Shown here in pieces: positions 60,301 through 64,000 of a stretch of 64,000 bases of DNA. The stretch's first letter is position 1. The number at the start of each line of letters is the position of its first letter. The notes beneath the pieces are model-generated. The model saw only the letters and a program-made list of their open reading frames with translations. It was not told the origin of the DNA and ran no database searches. Made by a program: the position numbers and the translations under genes. The stretch comes from DFXE01 sp032054765 (GTDB lineage Bacteria; Bacteroidota; Bacteroidia; Bacteroidales; Tannerellaceae), in assembly GCA_032054765.1 (NCBI GenBank), contig DAMBSC010000013.1, positions 1 to 64,000 of the forward strand, read 5' to 3'.

Positions 60301-61049
60301 GAAAAAAAGCATCAGAAGCAATGCAGTTATTTAAAGACGCTTCCCGTCTACTTGATCGTCTGGAAAATATGAAAGCCGAATATTGTAAAGCTGTATATTG
60401 TTTTTATGAAGCTAACAGCCAGGCTGACGATATATTTTTAAAAGGAAATATCAAACTACCGGTATTGCGTCAGCAAGTAAAGAATGAAGAGAATGTATAT
60501 AAATCTTTATCAGATTATATAATGCCGGTATCAGAGGGACGAAAAGATTATTTGGGAGCATTTGTTGTTACGGCTGGTGCAGGAACAGAATATTTAAACA
60601 GTAAATTTGAAGAGGAAGGAGATACTTATTCTTCCATGTTACTGCAAATATTAACTGATAGGCTAGCCGAGGCTACGGCAGAATATCTTCATGAAAAGGT
60701 CAGAAAAGAATATTGGGGATACGTTCCTGATGAAGTTTTGGATAAGACAGATCTTTTCCGAGTTAAATATCAGGGGATTCGTCCTGCAATTGGTTATCCG
60801 TCATTGCCGGATCAGTCTTTGGGAAAGATTATGTCTCAACTCTTACCATTTGAAAAGATTGGGGTTGAGTTGACCGAAACCGGAGCTATGTATCCTACAG
60901 CTTCGGTTAGTGGAATTTATATCGCACATCCACAATCAAAGTATTTTATGATAGGTACAATAAATGATGAACAGGTAAAGGATTATGCTTCGAGACGAGG
61001 TATTGATGAAAAAGAAATACGTCGATATTTGGCTCACAATATTGATTGA
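57354..61049 (+). CDS. metH: Cobalamin-dependent methionine synthase
   Basis: A full-length 1231-residue MetH, transferring methyl from methyltetrahydrofolate through cobalamin to homocysteine. Four modules: homocysteine/zinc domain (1-325; GLNCSFGA, GGCCGTTPAHI), pterin-binding domain (about 345-610; IGERCNVAGSRKF, DINMDDGMLD), cap plus B12-binding domain (about 640-880; the cobalt-ligand motif DVHDIGKNI near 757), and the AdoMet reactivation domain (about 900-1225; RPAIGYPSLPDQ). No cobalamin riboswitch is seen in the 18-bp gap before it. Likely co-transcribed with smpB. Confidence 0.97.
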   Translation: MVKDTFIKLLKERILVLDGGLGTMIQRYKLKEEDYRGDRFRDFPHDQKGNNDLLNLTRPDVLENIHRQYLEAGVDIFSTNTFNANAISMEDYGMQEYVREINLAAGQLTRKVADKFMQENPGRTVFIAGSIGPTNKTASMSPDVNDPAFRAVTYMDMYANYGEQIEALIDGGVDILLIETVFDTMNAKAALNAAETTLKKKNKDLPIMLSVTLSAQGGRTFSGQTLQAFMASIQHSNIVSIGLNCSFGASEMKPYLQELAQMAPYYVSTHPNAGLPNSFGTYDETPKTMAESIRSFVEEGLVNIIGGCCGTTPAHIAEYPELIKGKIPRKPQSKSNNLWLSGLELLEIKPENNFVNIGERCNVAGSRKFLRLIKEGNYEEALIIARKQVEDGAQIIDINMDDGMLDAVKEMTTFLNLIASEPDIARVPIMIDSSKWEVIENGLMCTQGKSVVNSISLKEGETVFLKNASRIKELGAATVVMAFDEKGQADTFERKIEVCERAYNLLIDKAGFAPQDIIFDPNVLAIATGMEEHNRYGLDFIRSVEWIKKNLPYAKVSGGVSNLSFSFRGNNYVREAMHAVFLYHAIAKGMDMGIVNPSTAVLYEDIEPKFRDLLEDVILNKRSEAAEELITYAQTLQKDTTESNDIRQELWRNTSLEERLEYALMKGNSDFLEEDISEALDRYPRAVDIIDGPLMSGMNKVGELFGAGKMFLPQVVKTARIMKKAVAFLQPAIEAEKSVAGSTKAGKIIFATVKGDVHDIGKNIVSIVLSCNNYEVIDLGVMVPADVIVKKAIEEKPDIVCLSGLITPSLEEMVHVTDEMKKAGLTIPIMVGGATTSKLHTAVKIAPHYDYPVIHVLDASQNPIIAAKLLNPDTRDAYIEELDREYEELRISLDKKNQVLVSLDEARKNPVRINWTDYHPVKPNQEGIQVLSYIPIEEIRPYINWTFFFTAWKLSGRFSGIAELHGCDTCRANWLLSFPEKDRKKASEAMQLFKDASRLLDRLENMKAEYCKAVYCFYEANSQADDIFLKGNIKLPVLRQQVKNEENVYKSLSDYIMPVSEGRKDYLGAFVVTAGAGTEYLNSKFEEEGDTYSSMLLQILTDRLAEATAEYLHEKVRKEYWGYVPDEVLDKTDLFRVKYQGIRPAIGYPSLPDQSLGKIMSQLLPFEKIGVELTETGAMYPTASVSGIYIAHPQSKYFMIGTINDEQVKDYASRRGIDEKEIRRYLAHNID

Positions 61050-61121
61050 TTGTAAAAATATATAAATAAAATTTGTATATTTTAGTAAATTTCGTACTTT
61101 TCGACTTTAAATCTATATCAA

Positions 61122-61844
61122 ATGAAACAACACTTGTTTTATCTGCTTTGTATATTTTCGGTTTGGCAGCTGAAAGCTCAGGAGTCTTCGAACATTCTTC
61201 CAAATTATTCTGTGGATAGAAATGTAAAAGAATACTCATCTGTCGCAGGTGGGCAAGCGATCATATATACAGGTAAGGAAGAAATGAGATATCCTTCCAA
61301 TGTAATAGGCCATCCTTATTTATTTACAAGTGATTATAAGACGGGAATATTGGCTTTTGATGGTGTTGTCTATCCTGATGTGAGATTACGTTTAAATCTT
61401 CATAATGAAGAATTGGTAGTACTTTCTCCCGATGACAGATTTAATGTGATTGTTCCTACAAACCGTGTAGAATATGCTATCCTAGAGGATAAATATTATA
61501 TATTTTATAATGTACCGGAAAATGGAATTAGTAATCTTTCGAAGGGATATTATGTACGCTTGCATGATGGGAAATATCCTATACTAAAACGTGAGACTTG
61601 TTTTATGCAATCAAGTATAAAAGAGATGAGAATTGAGATTTCATTTGTCAGAAAAAACAGGTTGTATATTTTTAAGGATGGCATATATAATCCGATTGCA
61701 AATAAACGGGCTTTATTGAAACTTTTTAAAAATCAGAAAAAGCAATTAAAAGAATTTATAAAAAAGAAGGATCTAAATTTTCGTCAATCTTTGGATGAAG
61801 CCGTTGTCTCAGTTACTGAATATTATGAAACCCTAAGTCTGTAA
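61122..61844 (+). CDS. Exported protein upstream of TonB-dependent receptor
   Basis: A 240-residue protein I cannot assign to a named family. Signal peptide 1-20 (cut near LKAQ). The mature half is beta-rich (GGQAIIYTGKEEMRYP, GHPYLFTSDYKTGILAFDGVVYPDVRLRLNLHNEELVV in parts), followed by a basic C-terminal helix (KLFKNQKKQLKEFIKKKD). It ends 3 bp before a TonB-dependent receptor gene, so it is probably made with it and may be a periplasmic or surface partner. Confidence 0.75.
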   Translation: MKQHLFYLLCIFSVWQLKAQESSNILPNYSVDRNVKEYSSVAGGQAIIYTGKEEMRYPSNVIGHPYLFTSDYKTGILAFDGVVYPDVRLRLNLHNEELVVLSPDDRFNVIVPTNRVEYAILEDKYYIFYNVPENGISNLSKGYYVRLHDGKYPILKRETCFMQSSIKEMRIEISFVRKNRLYIFKDGIYNPIANKRALLKLFKNQKKQLKEFIKKKDLNFRQSLDEAVVSVTEYYETLSL

Positions 61845-61847
61845 AAT

Positions 61848-64000
61848 ATGAAAAGAAATCTATATCTAATTTTTCTTTTATCTTTCTTTTCACTAAATGT
61901 TTTTGCACAACAGAAAGTTACGCTTCAGATGGATACTTGTCTTATAACAGATTTGTTTGAAGTCATTGAAAAACAAAGCAATTATAGAATATATTATGCT
62001 TCGGAAAATACGGATTCTTTATTTATTACAGTTCATGCTACGAATGAAGAACCTTCGGAAATAATAAAAAAAGCTTTACAAGGGACTGATCTCAAAGTAT
62101 CTCAATACAATAATAACATATTTATTACCAGAAATATTGAGCTGGTTACAAAACTTCCGGAAGGTTACTTTAGTAAGAAAGCTATTGCTGATAGTCTTGC
62201 TTATGATGCATCGGGGCTGTTGGTCTCGTTGAGTAGACGCGAACAGAAAGCTACCTCAGAAAATAAAGTATATGAAATTGGAGATCCCACGGCCTCATCA
62301 GAGGGTAGAGTAAGTCTTACTGGAAACGTAACTGATTTTAAAACCGGTGAGCCAATGGTTGGTGTGGCCCTATATATTAATGACCCGATGATTGCTACAA
62401 CAACTGATGCATATGGTTATTATACTATCCAATTACCTTCAGGAAGGCATGATTTGCATATCAGAGGTTTAGGGTTAAAGGATACCCGTCGACAAATACT
62501 TCTACATTCACAAGGTAAGCTCGATATTGAATTGGAAGAGCAAGTGTATGCTCTTCGGGAAGTAACCATTTCTTCAGAAAAGATTGAAAATGTACGTAGT
62601 ACTACAATGGGTATGGAAAGACTAAAGATAAGGGATATTAAAAATATACCTACTGCATTTGGAGAAGTAGATATAATCCGGGCTGTCCTTTCCTTACCGG
62701 GAGTAAAAGCTGTAGGTGAAGCTTCAAGTGGATTCAATGTACGGGGGGGATCTACAGATCAAAATCTCATACTTTTCAATGATGGGACCATTTATAATCC
62801 TACTCATCTTTTTGGGTTTTTCTCCGCTTTTAATCCGGACTTAGTAAAGGATATGGAATTATATAAGAGTAGCATACCTGCTAAATATGGAGGACGTATC
62901 TCTTCTGTACTAGATATTACTACCCGTGAAGGGAATAAAAAAGAGTTCCAGGGTTCAGCCAGCATTGGTCTTTTAACAAGTCGTTTGACATTAGAAGGAC
63001 CTATTTTAGGAGATAAAACATCCTATATCATAGGGGGAAGAACTACCTATTCGGATTGGATTCTTAAAAAATTACCTGAAAAAAGTGGATATCGTGATGG
63101 TAGTGCAGGTTTTTATGACCTGAATGCAACAATAAGTCATAAGTATAACGAGTATAATAGTTTCTATGTAAATGGGTATTATAGCAGAGATCGTTTTAGT
63201 TTTGATTCAAATGAGCGTTATTCATATCAGAATGCTAATGCTTCAGCAAAATGGCGTCATATTTTCAGCCCAAGATTGACAGGGGTTTTGACGGGTGGGT
63301 ATGATCATTATAGTTATAATACAAAAGATACAGAAAACCCAGTAAATGCTTACAACCTGTCTTTTGGTATAAACCAGTATTATGGCAAAGCTGATTTTAT
63401 ATGGTATGCACATGATAAACACACCATAGATTTCGGGGTAAACGGATTATATTATAATTTAAATCCGGGCGAATATCTACCTAACGCTGATGAATCATTG
63501 ATTAAAGAAGACCGTATGCAAAAAGAAAAGGCTATTGAATCTGCCTTATACCTGGGAGAAAGATGGGATATCACACCCAATTTTTCAATAAATGCGGGTA
63601 TACGTTATTCTATGTTCAATGTTATGGGACCGCGAGATTATTATGTGTATGACAATCAATACATTCCATCTTTGACAACCATTGCTGATACTATCTCTAC
63701 TGGTAAAGGAGTATTTAAAACATATCATGGGCCGGAATTCCGTATTTCAGCCCGTTATGAATTTGCAGATGGTTTTTCGATAAAGGCCGGTTATAATACA
63801 ATGCGTCAGCATATCCATAAATTATCAAATACAACCATTATGTCTCCGACAGATACATGGAAGTTGAGTGATGTAAATATTAAGCCACAGACCGGATCGC
63901 AAGTAGCAATGGGCTTATATAAAAACTTCGCTAATAATACCATTGAAACATCAGTAGAAGGCTATTATAAAATAATGAAAGACTATCTGGATTATCGCAA
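61848..64000 (+). CDS. TonB-dependent receptor with STN-like domain, truncated by window end
   Basis: About 717 codons are visible; the gene runs off the end. Signal peptide 1-21 (cut near VFAQ). Residues about 28-92 resemble an STN (secretin/TonB short N-terminal) domain (LITDLFEVIEKQSNYRIYYA), as in receptors that signal to anti-sigma factors. A carboxypeptidase-like regulatory beta-sandwich follows (about 148-235; GRVSLTGNVTDFKTGEPMVGV). The plug (about 255-370) has FNVRGGSTDQNLILFNDG, then barrel strands. It imports a substrate through the outer membrane; the substrate is unknown. Confidence 0.92.
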   Translation, partial: MKRNLYLIFLLSFFSLNVFAQQKVTLQMDTCLITDLFEVIEKQSNYRIYYASENTDSLFITVHATNEEPSEIIKKALQGTDLKVSQYNNNIFITRNIELVTKLPEGYFSKKAIADSLAYDASGLLVSLSRREQKATSENKVYEIGDPTASSEGRVSLTGNVTDFKTGEPMVGVALYINDPMIATTTDAYGYYTIQLPSGRHDLHIRGLGLKDTRRQILLHSQGKLDIELEEQVYALREVTISSEKIENVRSTTMGMERLKIRDIKNIPTAFGEVDIIRAVLSLPGVKAVGEASSGFNVRGGSTDQNLILFNDGTIYNPTHLFGFFSAFNPDLVKDMELYKSSIPAKYGGRISSVLDITTREGNKKEFQGSASIGLLTSRLTLEGPILGDKTSYIIGGRTTYSDWILKKLPEKSGYRDGSAGFYDLNATISHKYNEYNSFYVNGYYSRDRFSFDSNERYSYQNANASAKWRHIFSPRLTGVLTGGYDHYSYNTKDTENPVNAYNLSFGINQYYGKADFIWYAHDKHTIDFGVNGLYYNLNPGEYLPNADESLIKEDRMQKEKAIESALYLGERWDITPNFSINAGIRYSMFNVMGPRDYYVYDNQYIPSLTTIADTISTGKGVFKTYHGPEFRISARYEFADGFSIKAGYNTMRQHIHKLSNTTIMSPTDTWKLSDVNIKPQTGSQVAMGLYKNFANNTIETSVEGYYKIMKDYLDYR

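Overview
This 64 kb window is AT-rich chromosomal DNA from a member of the Bacteroidota, most likely order Bacteroidales. The genus cannot be fixed from the sequence; Dysgonomonas- or Parabacteroides-like anaerobes are an inference. The evidence is the many TAnnTTTG-type -7 promoter boxes, Bacteroidales-typical families (PepSY-like secreted proteins, a BACON-type lipoprotein, a DUF3256 protein, DUF5106/thioredoxin lipoprotein, a TonB-dependent receptor with an STN domain, a CbpA/CbpM pair) and weak AT-rich ribosome binding regions. No phage, insertion sequence, integrase or CRISPR array is visible.

Layout. 0.1-6.4 kb: PepSY-like proteins, a CDF metal transporter, lactonase, OmpA lipoprotein, sugar acetyltransferase, an OsmC/Ohr protein and a DsbA-like protein. 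6.6-16 kb: a BACON-type lipoprotein, then a complete [NiFe] hydrogenase cluster: hyaABCD with hypCDE on the minus strand and hypF divergent. 16-29.5 kb: ABC-F ATPase, TRIC channel, asparaginase, YycJ-like hydrolase, tRNA-Lys(CTT), M48 peptidase, DnaG, an ABC exporter pair, a PfkB kinase and DnaJ/CbpM. 29.5-36.8 kb: two serine hydrolases and a four-gene operon headed by an ECF sigma factor. 37-44 kb: hypA-hypB, an ADP-forming acyl-CoA synthetase, OmpA lipoprotein, nadD-gmk-yicC and tsaB. 44.6-64 kb: M24 peptidase, alkaline phosphatase, pyrB-pyrI, a flavin reductase, an AddB-like nuclease, truA, an SGNH hydrolase, Yip1, smpB, metH and a truncated TonB-dependent receptor locus.

How genes work together. 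The Hya proteins with HypA-F and the HyaD protease form a self-sufficient membrane-bound H2 oxidation system. The small subunit carries both extra cysteines (C65, C165) of the oxygen-tolerant six-Cys proximal cluster. hypA-hypB lie about 23 kb away from the rest. PyrB and PyrI form a regulated aspartate carbamoyltransferase.

The most unusual signal lies between genes. Four separate intergenic regions (about 1.6, 32.5, 44.4 and 55.8 kb) each hold exactly four tandem units of exactly 22 bp. The unit sequence differs from locus to locus. Two arrays (1.6 and 44.4 kb) consist of strong palindromes centred every 22 bp, with secondary symmetry centres 11 bp between them. The other two lie inside homologous non-coding elements of about 0.4 kb. 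A second class is perfect 7-bp tandem repeats (TTGAAAR and RYGATTA types), often as inverted pairs, in several other gaps. I do not recognise either class as a described system.
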